Part shown: piece by piece, positions 43,525-52,033 of the stretch
How positions within the stretch are numbered: position 1 is the first letter of the stretch
Layout: each line of letters begins with the position of its first letter
Assembly: GCF_900249755.1 (NCBI RefSeq)
Contig: NZ_LT976853.1
Span: forward strand, 883,376-947,375
Source of the DNA: Cupriavidus taiwanensis
GTDB lineage: Bacteria > Pseudomonadota > Gammaproteobacteria > Burkholderiales > Burkholderiaceae
DNA length: 64,000 nt
Direction: 5' to 3'
The notes under the pieces: generated by a model
Databases searched by the model: none
Told to the model about the DNA's origin: nothing
The model's input: the letters and a program-made list of their open reading frames with translations, nothing else
Made by a program: the position numbers and the translations under genes

Positions 43525-44780
43525 ACTGGCCCATGAACTGGCAAAGCGCGCGGAGCGTGCTGTGCGTGCGCCTGGACAATATGGGCGACGTGCTGATGAG
43601 CACGCCGGCGATGCAGGCACTGGCCGAGTCGCTGCCGGGCAGGCGCCTGACGCTGCTGACCTCGCACAGCGCCGCGGCACTGGCGCCGCACCTGCCTATG
43701 GTCAGCCGCGTGCTGGCCTGGGACGCGCCCTGGGCAAAACACGCCGAGGCTCAGGCGGCCCCGGCCCCGGCGCCGGGGCCGGAGATTGCCGCCTGCGCGC
43801 GCTGGCTGGCGCGCTTTCGCTTCGACGCGGCCGTGATCTTTACCGTCTACAGCCAGAGCCCGCTGCCCGCCGCGATGCTGTGCGCGCTGGCGGGCATTCC
43901 GCTGCGGCTGGCCTGCTGCCGCGAGAACCCGTACACGCTGCTGAGCGACTGGGTTCCGGATACAGAGCCCGACACGCAGCGGGGACAGCGTCCGCGCCAC
44001 GAGGCGCAGCGCCAGCTGGACCTGGTGGCGCGGGTGGGTGCGGCGGCCCACGATACGCACCTGCGTTTTCGCGTGCTGGCGGCGGACCGCGCCGCGGTCG
44101 CGGCACGGCTGGCGGCGATCCGCGGCGGCCGCAGCGGGCCGGTGGTGGTGGTGCATCCCGGCGCCAGCGCGCCGTCGCGGCGCTGGCCGCCGGCGCGCTT
44201 TGCGCAGGTGGCGCATGCGCTGGCAGTGAAGGCCGGCGCGCACGTGGTGGTGACCGGCGATGCCGCCGAGCACGACATCGTGCGCGCCGTCTGCGCCGCG
44301 GCCGGCCACGCGCGCGTGGTGCCGCTCGCCGGTGCCTTGTGCCTGGGCGAAATGGGTGCCTTGCTGGAAGCCGCCGACCTGCTGGTGTCGAACAACACCG
44401 GGCCGGTCCACCTGGCCGCCGCGCTGGGCACGCCGGTGGTCGACCTGTACGCGCTGACCAACCCGCAGCACACCCCCTGGCAGGTGCCGCACCGCACGCT
44501 GTTCGCCGATGTCCCGTGCCGCTATTGCTACAAGAGCATGTGCCCGCAGGGACACCATCGCTGCCTGGAAGACGTGCCGGCCGCGCACGCGGTGCAGGCC
44601 GCGCTGGCGCTGCTGGGCGGCATTGCCGACAGCATGCCCGCGGTCGAGCTGCCCTGGCCCGGCCTAGCTGCTGCCGCAGCGGCGCCTGATGCGTTCGCGG
44701 CCGTGCCGGCCATGCCGCACGACCGTGCACCCCGCCACCTCCCACACGACGAGGCCGACCATGTACACCCTTGGCATTAA
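43521..44780 (+). CDS. Family 9 glycosyltransferase (heptosyltransferase-like), first copy
   Basis: A 419-residue GT9 protein with VLCVRLDNMGDVLMSTPAMQ (WaaC/WaaF-type N terminus), VVVHPGASAPSRRWPPARFAQ, LVSNNTGPVHLAAALGTPVV (donor-binding D/N-T-G-x-x-H) and the Cys-rich CRYCYKSMCPQGHHRCL typical of heptosyltransferases. The start at ATG 43521 overlaps the HAD gene by 4 bp. The C-terminal extension (after about residue 370) is low-complexity and overlaps the carbamoyltransferase start by 20 bp. Confidence 0.9.
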   Translation: MNWPMNWQSARSVLCVRLDNMGDVLMSTPAMQALAESLPGRRLTLLTSHSAAALAPHLPMVSRVLAWDAPWAKHAEAQAAPAPAPGPEIAACARWLARFRFDAAVIFTVYSQSPLPAAMLCALAGIPLRLACCRENPYTLLSDWVPDTEPDTQRGQRPRHEAQRQLDLVARVGAAAHDTHLRFRVLAADRAAVAARLAAIRGGRSGPVVVVHPGASAPSRRWPPARFAQVAHALAVKAGAHVVVTGDAAEHDIVRAVCAAAGHARVVPLAGALCLGEMGALLEAADLLVSNNTGPVHLAAALGTPVVDLYALTNPQHTPWQVPHRTLFADVPCRYCYKSMCPQGHHRCLEDVPAAHAVQAALALLGGIADSMPAVELPWPGLAAAAAAPDAFAAVPAMPHDRAPRHLPHDEADHVHPWH

Positions 44781-46542
44781 CGCCGCCTACCACGACTGCG
44801 CCGCCTGCCTGGTGCGCGACGGCGAGGTCGTCGCCGCGGCGGAGGACGAGCGCTTTACCCACATCAAGCACGGCAAGCGCCCGGTGCCGTTCACGGCGTG
44901 GGAGCTGCCGTTCCATGCCATCGACTACTGCCTGGCCGAGGCCGGCATCGCGCTGCGCGATGTCGACCACGTTGCCTACGCCTTCGACCCGGCGCTGATG
45001 CTGGGCGCGCGCCGGCATGACGCCACCGTGACGCTGCCGCTGGAACCGTCGGCGCAAGGCGCGCCAAGCGGACATGAGTCGCCGTGGGACCCGCTGTTCC
45101 TGTCCTACGTGGTCAACGCGCCGCGGCAACTGGCCAGCGGCGCGCCGCACCACCTCGCCGCGCGCTTTCGCGGCGTGCGCCACGACGGGCCGTTCCGCTG
45201 GCATTTCGTCGAACACCACATGGGCCATGAAGCCAGCGCTTTCCTGGCGGCGCCGTTCGCGCGCTGCGCGGTGCTGACCATGGACGGCCGCGGCGAGCGC
45301 GCCACCACCAGCTACGGGGTGTTCGACGGCAAGGAATACCGGCGCATCAAGCAGATCGACCTGCCCGACTCGCTCGGGCTGCTGTACGAACGCGTCACGC
45401 GCCACCTGGGCTTCCTGCATTCGTCTGACGAGTACAAGGTGATGGCGCTGGCCTCCTACGGCAAGCCCGCGCATCTCGGCGTGTTCCGCGACATGGTCAG
45501 GCGCGATGCCGAGGGCGGCTACCGCGTGGCGCAGGCCGACCTGGCCGCCTTGCTCGGCCCGCCGCGCCAGCGCGGCGAAGCCTTCGGCGCCGCGCATTTC
45601 GATGTCGCGCGCTCGCTGCAGGAAGTGCTCGAGGAAACCGTGGTCGGCATGACCACGTGGCTGGCCGAGGCCACCGGCGAACGGCAGCTGGCCATGGCCG
45701 GCGGCGTGGCGCTGAACTGCGTGATGAACGCGCGCGTGCGCGACCAGAGCCCGTTCGACGAGGTCTGGGTGCAGCCGGCCGCCGGCGACGCCGGCACCGC
45801 GCTGGGCGCGGCGCTGTGGATCGACTTCCTGCAACGCGGACGTCCCGCGCGGCAATGGTCGATGGAGCACGCCTACCTGGGGCCGGCGTATGGCGAGGAC
45901 GAGATCGCGGCGTTCCTGGACTGGGCCAGGCTGCCTTACCGCCGGCTCGACGACCTGGCCGGGCAGACCGCTGACCTGCTGGCGCAGAACAAGATCATCG
46001 GCTGGTTCCAGGGACGCATGGAGTTCGGCCCGCGCGCGCTGGGCGCGCGCTCGATCCTGGCCTCGCCGATCGATCCCGGCATGCAGCAGCGGCTGAACCA
46101 GATCAAGGACCGCGAAGACTTCCGCCCGGTGGCGCCGGTGGTGATGCAGGAACGCGCGCCGGACTGGTTCAGCGCCGCGAAACCCGGCCGCGGCGAAGCG
46201 CCGTTCATGCTGTTTATCTACGACGTGCGCCCCGAGCAGGCGGCACGGATTCCCGCGGTCTGCCACGTCGACGGCACCGCGCGCGTGCAGACCGTGCGGC
46301 GCGAGCAGAACCCGGCCTACTACGACCTGCTGGCCGCGTTCGAGCGCCGCACCGGCGTGCCGATCCTGGTCAATACCTCGTTCAACACGCGCGGCGAGCC
46401 CATTGTGTGCACGCCGCGCGATGCGGTGGAGTGCTTCTGGACTTCGCCGCTGGACGCGCTGGTGATCGGCCCGTTCCTGCTGGAAAAGCCCGGCGCCGCA
46501 GGTGCGCATGGAGAGGCCGGAGGCGCCCATGGACAGGCCTGA
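44761..46542 (+). CDS. NodU/CmcH-family carbamoyltransferase
   Basis: A 593-residue O-carbamoyltransferase, which transfers carbamoyl from carbamoyl phosphate through carbamoyl-AMP to a hydroxyl group. The Kae1-like N-terminal domain shows LGINAAYHDCAACLVRDG, AAAEDERFTHIKHGKR, the metal-binding HHMGHEASAFLAAPF and LTMDGRGERATTS. The C-terminal YrdC-like half contains GRMEFGPRALGARSILASP and NTSFNTRGEPIVCTP. Family members decorate Nod factors, antibiotics and glycans. The acceptor here is unknown. It is translationally coupled with GT9 upstream and GT2 downstream. Confidence 0.93.
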   Translation: MYTLGINAAYHDCAACLVRDGEVVAAAEDERFTHIKHGKRPVPFTAWELPFHAIDYCLAEAGIALRDVDHVAYAFDPALMLGARRHDATVTLPLEPSAQGAPSGHESPWDPLFLSYVVNAPRQLASGAPHHLAARFRGVRHDGPFRWHFVEHHMGHEASAFLAAPFARCAVLTMDGRGERATTSYGVFDGKEYRRIKQIDLPDSLGLLYERVTRHLGFLHSSDEYKVMALASYGKPAHLGVFRDMVRRDAEGGYRVAQADLAALLGPPRQRGEAFGAAHFDVARSLQEVLEETVVGMTTWLAEATGERQLAMAGGVALNCVMNARVRDQSPFDEVWVQPAAGDAGTALGAALWIDFLQRGRPARQWSMEHAYLGPAYGEDEIAAFLDWARLPYRRLDDLAGQTADLLAQNKIIGWFQGRMEFGPRALGARSILASPIDPGMQQRLNQIKDREDFRPVAPVVMQERAPDWFSAAKPGRGEAPFMLFIYDVRPEQAARIPAVCHVDGTARVQTVRREQNPAYYDLLAAFERRTGVPILVNTSFNTRGEPIVCTPRDAVECFWTSPLDALVIGPFLLEKPGAAGAHGEAGGAHGQA

Positions 46543-47515
46543 GCCAAAGGTCTCCGTGGTGGTGCCCACCTGGCGCAGGCCGGCGCTGCTGGCGCGCTGC
46601 CTGCAGGCGCTGTGCGCGCAGCGCCTGCCCGCGCACGCGTACGAGATCATCGTTGCCGACGATGGCTGCGAGGCCCGCATCGAACGGCTGGTGGCGCTGA
46701 TGGCCGCGCAGCATCCGCAGCATGCGTTGCGCTATGTGCCGGTACCGGGCACGCAGGGGCCTTCGGGCGCGCGCAATGCGGGCTGGCGCCGCGCGCGCGC
46801 GTCCGTGATTGCGTTCACCGACGACGACACCGTGCCGGACCCGGGCTGGCTCGAAGCGGGCTGCGCCGCGCTGGCGGACCAGCCCGAATGCTGCGCGGTG
46901 GCCGGCACCGTGACCGTGCCGCTGCCGGCACGGCCCACCGACCACGAGCGCGATACCGGCGGCCTCGCGCACGCGGAGTTCGTCACCGCCAATTGCTTCG
47001 TCCGGCGCGACGCGCTGGTGCGCATCGGCGGCTTCGACGAGCGCTTCACGCGCGCGTGGCGCGAGGATTCGGACCTGCAGTTCCGGCTGATCGAGCAGGT
47101 CTGCCCGGTCGGGCGCGCGCCGGCGGCGGTGGTGGCGCATCCGGTGCGGCCCGCGGCGTGGGGCAGCAGCATCGCGGCGCAGGCCAAGGTGTATTTCGAC
47201 GCGCTGCTGTACAAGAAGCATCCGCGCCTGTACCGGCAGCGCATCCGGCGCGTGCCGCCCTGGCATTACTACGTGACGGTGCTGGCGCTGCTGGCCGCGC
47301 CCATCGCCTGGCTGGCTGGCGCGCCGGCCGTGGCTGCGACGGCAGGCCTGTTGTGGCTGGGCTTTACCGCCGCGTTCTGCGTGCGGCGCCTGCGCGGCGC
47401 GGCGCTGACGCCGGCCCATGTGGCCGAGATGGCGGTGACGTCGATACTGATCCCGCCGCTGTCGCTGTACTGGCGCCTGCGCGGCGCGCTGGCCTTCCGG
47501 GTGGTGTTCCTATGA
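46529..47515 (+). CDS. Family 2 glycosyltransferase with C-terminal membrane helices
   Basis: A 328-residue GT2 enzyme with VSVVVPTWRRPALLARCLQ, VADDGCEA, GARNAGWRRARASVIAFTDDD (metal-binding DDD) and FDERFTRAWREDSDLQFRL (acceptor ED motif). The last 80 residues hold two to three hydrophobic segments, suggesting membrane association. ATG 46529 was preferred (ggagg 5 bp upstream); ATG 46508 is possible. The gene overlaps the carbamoyltransferase stop, and its own stop overlaps the next GT9 start (ATGA). Confidence 0.89.
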   Translation: MDRPEPKVSVVVPTWRRPALLARCLQALCAQRLPAHAYEIIVADDGCEARIERLVALMAAQHPQHALRYVPVPGTQGPSGARNAGWRRARASVIAFTDDDTVPDPGWLEAGCAALADQPECCAVAGTVTVPLPARPTDHERDTGGLAHAEFVTANCFVRRDALVRIGGFDERFTRAWREDSDLQFRLIEQVCPVGRAPAAVVAHPVRPAAWGSSIAAQAKVYFDALLYKKHPRLYRQRIRRVPPWHYYVTVLALLAAPIAWLAGAPAVAATAGLLWLGFTAAFCVRRLRGAALTPAHVAEMAVTSILIPPLSLYWRLRGALAFRVVFL

Positions 47516-48633
47516 GTGCATGCGTCGATCCGGTGAAGGCGTTGCCCCTCGCCCAGCATCCGTCGCGGCGCCGCGCGGCGCCGGCGCGTGCGCGGCGCAT
47601 CGCCGTGTTCCGCGCACTGCAGCTCGGCGACATGCTGTGCGCGGTGCCGGCGCTGCGGGCGCTGCGTGCGGGCGAGCCCGATGCCCATATCACGCTGATC
47701 GGGCTGCCGTGGGCACAGGAGTTCGTGTCGCGCTTCACAACGCTGGTCGATGACCTGATGGTCTTTCCCGGCGCGCCCGGGATGCCCGAGCAACCCTGCG
47801 CCGAAGCCGCGGCGGGGCCGTTCTACGCGGCCGCGCACGCGGCGCGCTTCGACCTGGCGATCCAGCTGCACGGCAGCGGCGCGCTGACCAATGCCGTGGT
47901 GCAGCGGCTGGGCGCGCGGCGCATGGCAGGGTTCTGTCCGGACCCCGCGGCGGCGCGCTGCAACCGCGCCGGCGTGCTGGTGCCCTGGCCGCAGGGCAAC
48001 GAGGTGGAGCGGCTGCTGGCGCTGATGCAGGCGCTGGGCTATCCGTGCGCGGACCGCAGCCTGGCGTTCCCTCTGCGCCCGCTCGACCATGCCAGCTGGC
48101 GCCTGCTCGCGGCCGAGCACGGCCTGGTCGCCGGCGAATACGTCTGCCTGCACGCGGGCGCGCGCATGCTGTCGCGGCGCTGGCCGGTGGAGCGCTTTGC
48201 CGAGGCCGGCCGTGCGCTGCGGCGCCACTGGAAGGTGGTGCTGACCGGCAGCCGCGACGAGTCCGCGCTGGTGGCGCAGCTGGCGCGGCGCCTGGGCAAG
48301 CCGGTGGTCAACCTGTGCGGGCAGACCGCGCTGGGCACGCTGGCCGCGCTGATCCGCGACGCGCGGCTGCTGCTGTGCAACGACACCGGAGCCTCGCATA
48401 TCGCCGCGGCGGTGGGCACGCCCAGCGTGGTGGTGTCATGCGGCAGCGACAGCGCGCGCTGGGCGCCGCTGGACACCGCGCGGCACCGCGTGCTGGCCGA
48501 CCAGCCGGCATGCCGCCCGTGCATGCACCAGCGCTGTCCGGTCGCCGGCCATCCGTGCGCATCGAACATCAGCGTGGCCAGCGTGGTCGAGGCCGCGCTG
48601 GCACTGGCGGCGCAGGGGCACGGCCATGGCTAG
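47512..48633 (+). CDS. Family 9 glycosyltransferase (heptosyltransferase-like), second copy
   Basis: A 373-residue GT9 enzyme with IAVFRALQLGDMLCAVPALR, YVCLHAGARMLSRRWPVERF, LLLCNDTGASHIAAAVGTPSVVV, and the Cys-rich CRPCMHQRCPVAGHPC. It is a distant paralogue of the first GT9 (43521-44780), both within one operon. The basic N-terminal extension of about 30 residues is unusual. The start is at ATG 47512, overlapping the GT2 stop by 4 bp, and its stop overlaps the next gene by 8 bp. Confidence 0.89.
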   Translation: MSACVDPVKALPLAQHPSRRRAAPARARRIAVFRALQLGDMLCAVPALRALRAGEPDAHITLIGLPWAQEFVSRFTTLVDDLMVFPGAPGMPEQPCAEAAAGPFYAAAHAARFDLAIQLHGSGALTNAVVQRLGARRMAGFCPDPAAARCNRAGVLVPWPQGNEVERLLALMQALGYPCADRSLAFPLRPLDHASWRLLAAEHGLVAGEYVCLHAGARMLSRRWPVERFAEAGRALRRHWKVVLTGSRDESALVAQLARRLGKPVVNLCGQTALGTLAALIRDARLLLCNDTGASHIAAAVGTPSVVVSCGSDSARWAPLDTARHRVLADQPACRPCMHQRCPVAGHPCASNISVASVVEAALALAAQGHGHG

Positions 48634-49573
48634 GCGGCTGCGCATCCTGACCTGGCACGTGCACGGGAACTACCTGTATTACCTGTCGCAGATCCCGCAC
48701 GAGCTGTACCTGGTCACGCGCGATGACGGCACGCCCGGCTATGCCGGCGCCGGCGGCGCGCTGCCGTGGGGCGCCAACGTGCACGAGGTGCCGTACGACG
48801 CGGTCCCGGCCGGCCGCTTCGACTGCGTGCTGTACCAGCACCGGCATCACTACGATCACGACCGCGTCGCGCTGCTGAGCGCCGCGCAGCGCGCGCTGCC
48901 GGCGATCTACCTGGAGCACGATCCGCCGCAGGAACACCCGACCAACACGCGCCACCCGGTGCAGGACCCGTCGATGCTGCTGGTGCACGTGACCCCGTTC
49001 AATGCGCTGATGTGGGACAGCGGCGTCACGCCGTGCCGCGTGATCGAGCATGGCGTGCTGGTCGACGAGGCGGTACGCTACAGCGGCGACCTGGCGCGCG
49101 GCATCAGCGTGGTCAATCACCTGTCGCGGCGCGGGCGCCGGCTCGGCGCCGACCTGTTCGCGCGCGTGCGCGAGCAGGTGCCGCTGGACCTGGTCGGCAT
49201 GGCGGCGCAGGAAGCGGGCGGACTGGGCGAGGTGCCCAACCCGCAGCTGGCGGCGTTCGTCGCGCGCTACCGCTTCTTCTTCAACCCGATCCGCTACACC
49301 AGCCTGGGGCTGGCGGTGGTGGAGGCGATGATGCTGGGGGTGCCGGTGGTCGGGCTGGCGACGACGGAACTGGCCACGGTGATCCAGAGCGGCAACAACG
49401 GCTATGTCGATACGCGCATCGAGGTGCTGGTCAGCGTGATGCGCGAGCTGCTGGACGATCCGGAACTGGCGCGGGTCTGGGGCGAGCGCGGTTGCCGGGT
49501 GGCGCGCGAGCGCTTCGGCATCGGCCGCTTCGTGACCGATTGGGACGAGACCCTGCGCGGGGTCTGCGCGTGA
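48626..49573 (+). CDS. GT4-like glycosyltransferase
   Basis: A 315-residue protein of the GT-B type. The N terminus RILTWHVHGNYLYYLSQIPH and the C-terminal nucleotide-sugar site FFFNPIRYTSLGLAVVEAMM, then GVPVVGLATTELATVI, match GT4 enzymes. E in VVEAMM is the usual phosphate-interacting residue. The repeated His-rich YQHRHHYDHDR is unusual. It is the last gene of the rightward glycan set and faces the convergent unknown gene 16 bp away. Confidence 0.82.
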   Translation: MARRLRILTWHVHGNYLYYLSQIPHELYLVTRDDGTPGYAGAGGALPWGANVHEVPYDAVPAGRFDCVLYQHRHHYDHDRVALLSAAQRALPAIYLEHDPPQEHPTNTRHPVQDPSMLLVHVTPFNALMWDSGVTPCRVIEHGVLVDEAVRYSGDLARGISVVNHLSRRGRRLGADLFARVREQVPLDLVGMAAQEAGGLGEVPNPQLAAFVARYRFFFNPIRYTSLGLAVVEAMMLGVPVVGLATTELATVIQSGNNGYVDTRIEVLVSVMRELLDDPELARVWGERGCRVARERFGIGRFVTDWDETLRGVCA

Positions 49574-49589
49574 CAGGGGCGCGCGCCGG

Positions 49590-50000
49590 CTAGCCGGGGT
49601 TGCCGCCGTGCAGCCGCGCGCGGCTGCCGGACGAAGCCGTGCAGCACACCAGGTAGTACGCGCGCTTGAGCTGCAGCGCCGCTTCCAGCCTGTGCCCGGC
49701 GGCCGCTTCGGCAAACGCCGCATGCAGGCAGCGTTCGATGCTCTCGGCGGTGCCGCCCTGCTCGAACAGTCCTGCCGTGCGCTGCTCCCACAGCCGCATC
49801 AGCACGGCGCGCCGCTGCGCCAGCGTGTGCGGCGGCCAGGCGTGGTCGCGGCCGAGCAGTTCCAGCCGCGTCGCCAGCAGCGTTTCCAGCAGCATGGTGG
49901 GCCGTGCGAAGCGCGCGGGCAGGGGCGTTGCGTCGGGCGACGGTGCGCCATCGACCAGTGCCGCAGGCAGGCCAGTGGCGTTTGGCGTGTGGTCGGTCAT
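49590..50000 (-). CDS. Hypothetical protein
   Basis: A 136-residue protein with no signal peptide or transmembrane segment. A mostly helical middle (LLETLLATRLELLGRDHAWP, then LAQRRAVLMRLWEQR) leads to LKRAYYLVCCTASSGSR with a Cys pair. I recognise no family. It lies 61 bp downstream of the recombinase-like gene on the same strand, so the two may form a unit at the edge of the glycan cluster. Confidence 0.6.
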   Translation of the reverse strand: MTDHTPNATGLPAALVDGAPSPDATPLPARFARPTMLLETLLATRLELLGRDHAWPPHTLAQRRAVLMRLWEQRTAGLFEQGGTAESIERCLHAAFAEAAAGHRLEAALQLKRAYYLVCCTASSGSRARLHGGNPG

Positions 50001-50061
50001 GGCAGCATGCCAGGCGCGCCCGGGCGCGACACGGCAGTGCCGCGCATTGCCGCGGCCGGTT

Positions 50062-50709
50062 TCATTCTGTGGTCGCCTCGGTGGCGGATTCTTCGGTGTC
50101 GGCCATGGCGACGGCCGCGGCGCGCTGCGCCAGCGGCTCGGAGGCCCGGATGCGCAGCACGGTCTGGCGCGAGGTGTTGAAGCGCCGCGCGGTCTCGCTG
50201 ACCGAATAGCCCGCCGACAGCGCGTTCAGGATGGCGTGGCGCTGCTCCGGCGTGTGCTTGGGCGGACGGCCGACCTGGCGCCCCATGGCCTTGGCCGCGG
50301 CCAGGCTCTCGCGCACGCGCACGCTGCGGGTGGCGCCCTCCAGCGCGGCCACCGCGCGCAGCACCTCGACCGCCTCGGGCGGCGGCGTGCTGGCCAGGTC
50401 TGTGCGCGACAGCTGCACGCAGTACAGCGCCACACCCAGCAGGCGGAAGCGCCGGACCGTCGCCAGTACCTCGGGCACGCTCCAGCCCAGGCTGCACAGG
50501 CGCAGCGCCACTACCGCGTCGCCCGGCTGCACCTTGTGCTGCAGCGCGCGCAGGCGCGGGCGCTGCAGCGCCGGCACCGACGGCGGCGCGGCTTCGCAGA
50601 AGACCTGGTGCGGGTCCACGCCATGGCCGGCGGCGCTGGCGGCCTGCAGTTCATCCTGGATCGCCGACGGGGCATCGGCGCAATTGGAGTAGAGGAATGT
50701 GGTCGGCAT
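50062..50709 (-). CDS. Serine-recombinase-like protein with altered active site
   Basis: A 215-residue protein with the resolvase/invertase plan. An N-terminal catalytic-like domain (FLYSNCADAPSAIQDELQAA) retains a Ser at the expected position. GDAVVALRLCSLGWSVPEVL corresponds to the family's GDxLVVxxLDRLGRSxxDL, but the key Arg residues are replaced (C-S-L-G-W in place of D-R-L-G-R). A C-terminal Hin-like HTH follows (GRPPKHTPEQRHAIL and YSVSETARRFNTSRQTVLR). It may bind DNA without recombining it. Members near H-NS-type regions sometimes act as regulators, but here that is only a guess. Confidence 0.8.
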   Translation of the reverse strand: MPTTFLYSNCADAPSAIQDELQAASAAGHGVDPHQVFCEAAPPSVPALQRPRLRALQHKVQPGDAVVALRLCSLGWSVPEVLATVRRFRLLGVALYCVQLSRTDLASTPPPEAVEVLRAVAALEGATRSVRVRESLAAAKAMGRQVGRPPKHTPEQRHAILNALSAGYSVSETARRFNTSRQTVLRIRASEPLAQRAAAVAMADTEESATEATTE

Positions 50710-51092
50710 GATGGTGTCGGACAGCGTTCGCGCCGCACGGGTGACGGCGGTTCGGACCTATGCTTCTGATCCGGCTTGCTGCGGGATAACGCAACCGCTG
50801 GCGCGACTGCCGCAACTTTCATGCCGCGCGCCGCGCGAGCCTGCCAATGCGCCGCCGCGTTATGCCGGCGCGCAGCACCGATGCGCACAGGCCATGCGTC
50901 GCGCCACGCGCCGCCGCGGGCACAATTACAAGGCTTCGCGCAGGAATTGCAATGACTCGCAGGCCCGCGCGCCGCGCGTGCCGCCGCGCGTGCCGCCGCG
51001 CTGGCCGTCGCGCCGGGCAAGGCGCGGGCACGGAATCTGCCTGCATTCCGGGGCGAAGCCGGAGTGCCGGCTCCCCACCAGGAGAGAGAACC
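50710..51092. other. 383-bp gap between the recombinase-like and hemerythrin genes
   Basis: Divergent intergenic region that must hold both promoters. It contains a short GC-rich tandem repeat (about 50970-51005, repeats of cgccgcgcgtgc) and a Shine-Dalgarno aggagag at 51080-51086 before the GTG start. No clear promoter or operator is seen. Confidence 0.5.
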
Positions 51093-51560
51093 GTGGACAA
51101 GTCGAAGATCCCCGCAGACCAGGCCGAGGCCCTCGGTGCCTTGATGGACGACCACCGTGCGGTCAAGAAGCAGTTCAAGGCGTTCAAGGACACCGAGGAC
51201 CGCGGCGAGAAGGAATCGATCGCGCTCGAGGTGTGCCATCAGCTGACCGTGCATGCCACCATCGAGGAAGAAATCTTCTATCCGGCGTTGCGTGGCGTCA
51301 GCGACGAGATCGACGACATGCTGGACGAGGCCCAGGTCGAGCACCAGGTGGCCAAGGACCTGATCGCGGCAATCGAGGAAGACCCGGCCGGCGACATGCT
51401 CGAGGCCAACTACACGGTGCTGTCGGAATACGTCTCCCACCACATCGAGGAAGAGGAAGGCGAGCTGTTCAAGAACGTGATCAAGGAAAAGGTCAACCTG
51501 CGCGACGTGGCGCAGACCATGGCCGCGCGCAAGGAAGAGCTGATGCGCGAGACCGCCTGA
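51093..51560 (+). CDS. Hemerythrin HHE-domain protein
   Basis: A 155-residue protein with a GTG start placed 6 bp after aggagag. It holds a four-helix HHE cation-binding fold: DDHRAVKKQFKAF, CHQLTVHATIEEEIFYPAL, EHQVAKDLIAAI and HHIEEEEGELF supply the His/Glu ligands of a di-iron site. Such proteins bind O2 or NO, or help in iron-sulfur repair and stress response. The C terminus is basic and coiled-coil-like. It lies 143 bp upstream of the ferredoxin gene. Confidence 0.9.
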   Translation: MDKSKIPADQAEALGALMDDHRAVKKQFKAFKDTEDRGEKESIALEVCHQLTVHATIEEEIFYPALRGVSDEIDDMLDEAQVEHQVAKDLIAAIEEDPAGDMLEANYTVLSEYVSHHIEEEEGELFKNVIKEKVNLRDVAQTMAARKEELMRETA

Positions 51561-51703
51561 CGCGGCGCTGCAGGCAGGCGGGGGCTTGCGCGGGCCCCGC
51601 CGCTTCAGCGGATTTGAAGGACTTGCACAACCCTGCGCCTCCCACGGGCGCCGGGCGGGCGCTACCATCACGCACTGTTTTCCTGCCGTGCCGTAACTGC
51701 CCC

Positions 51704-52033
51704 ATGACCTTTGTCGTGACGGATGCCTGCATCCAGTGCCGCCATACCGATTGCGTCGAAGTCTGCCCGATGTCGTGCTTCCACGAAGGGCCGAACTTCC
51801 TTGCCATCGACCCCGACCAATGCATCGACTGCTCGATGTGCGTGCCGCTGTGCCCGGTCGGCGCGATCTATTCCGAGCATGACCTGCCGGAACACCAGCG
51901 CCATTTCCTCGCGCTCAACGCAGAACTGTCGCGGCGTCCTGACTGGCTGCCGCTGTTGCACGCCAAGGGGCCGCTGCCGGACCACGAGTTGTGGGCCGGC
52001 CATCCAGACCGGCTGTCGTTGCTGAAGCGCTAG
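51704..52033 (+). CDS. fdxA: 7Fe-type ferredoxin FdxA
   Basis: A 109-residue ferredoxin of the seven-iron type. The first cluster motif is CIQCRHTDCVEVCPMSCF (3Fe-4S-type pattern), the second CIDCSMCVPLCPVGAIYSE (4Fe-4S). The C-terminal extension (HFLALNAELSRRPDWLPLL) is typical of FdxA. It is a cytoplasmic electron carrier. It is convergent with fdsR and overlaps its stop by 4 bp, so the two are arranged tail to tail. Confidence 0.95.
   Translation: MTFVVTDACIQCRHTDCVEVCPMSCFHEGPNFLAIDPDQCIDCSMCVPLCPVGAIYSEHDLPEHQRHFLALNAELSRRPDWLPLLHAKGPLPDHELWAGHPDRLSLLKR

Noticed and set aside
43840..46680. A 946-codon minus-strand open frame opposite the GT9 and carbamoyltransferase genes
   Set aside because: Same GC shadow effect; the plus-strand genes carry clear family motifs and overlapping start/stop signals.
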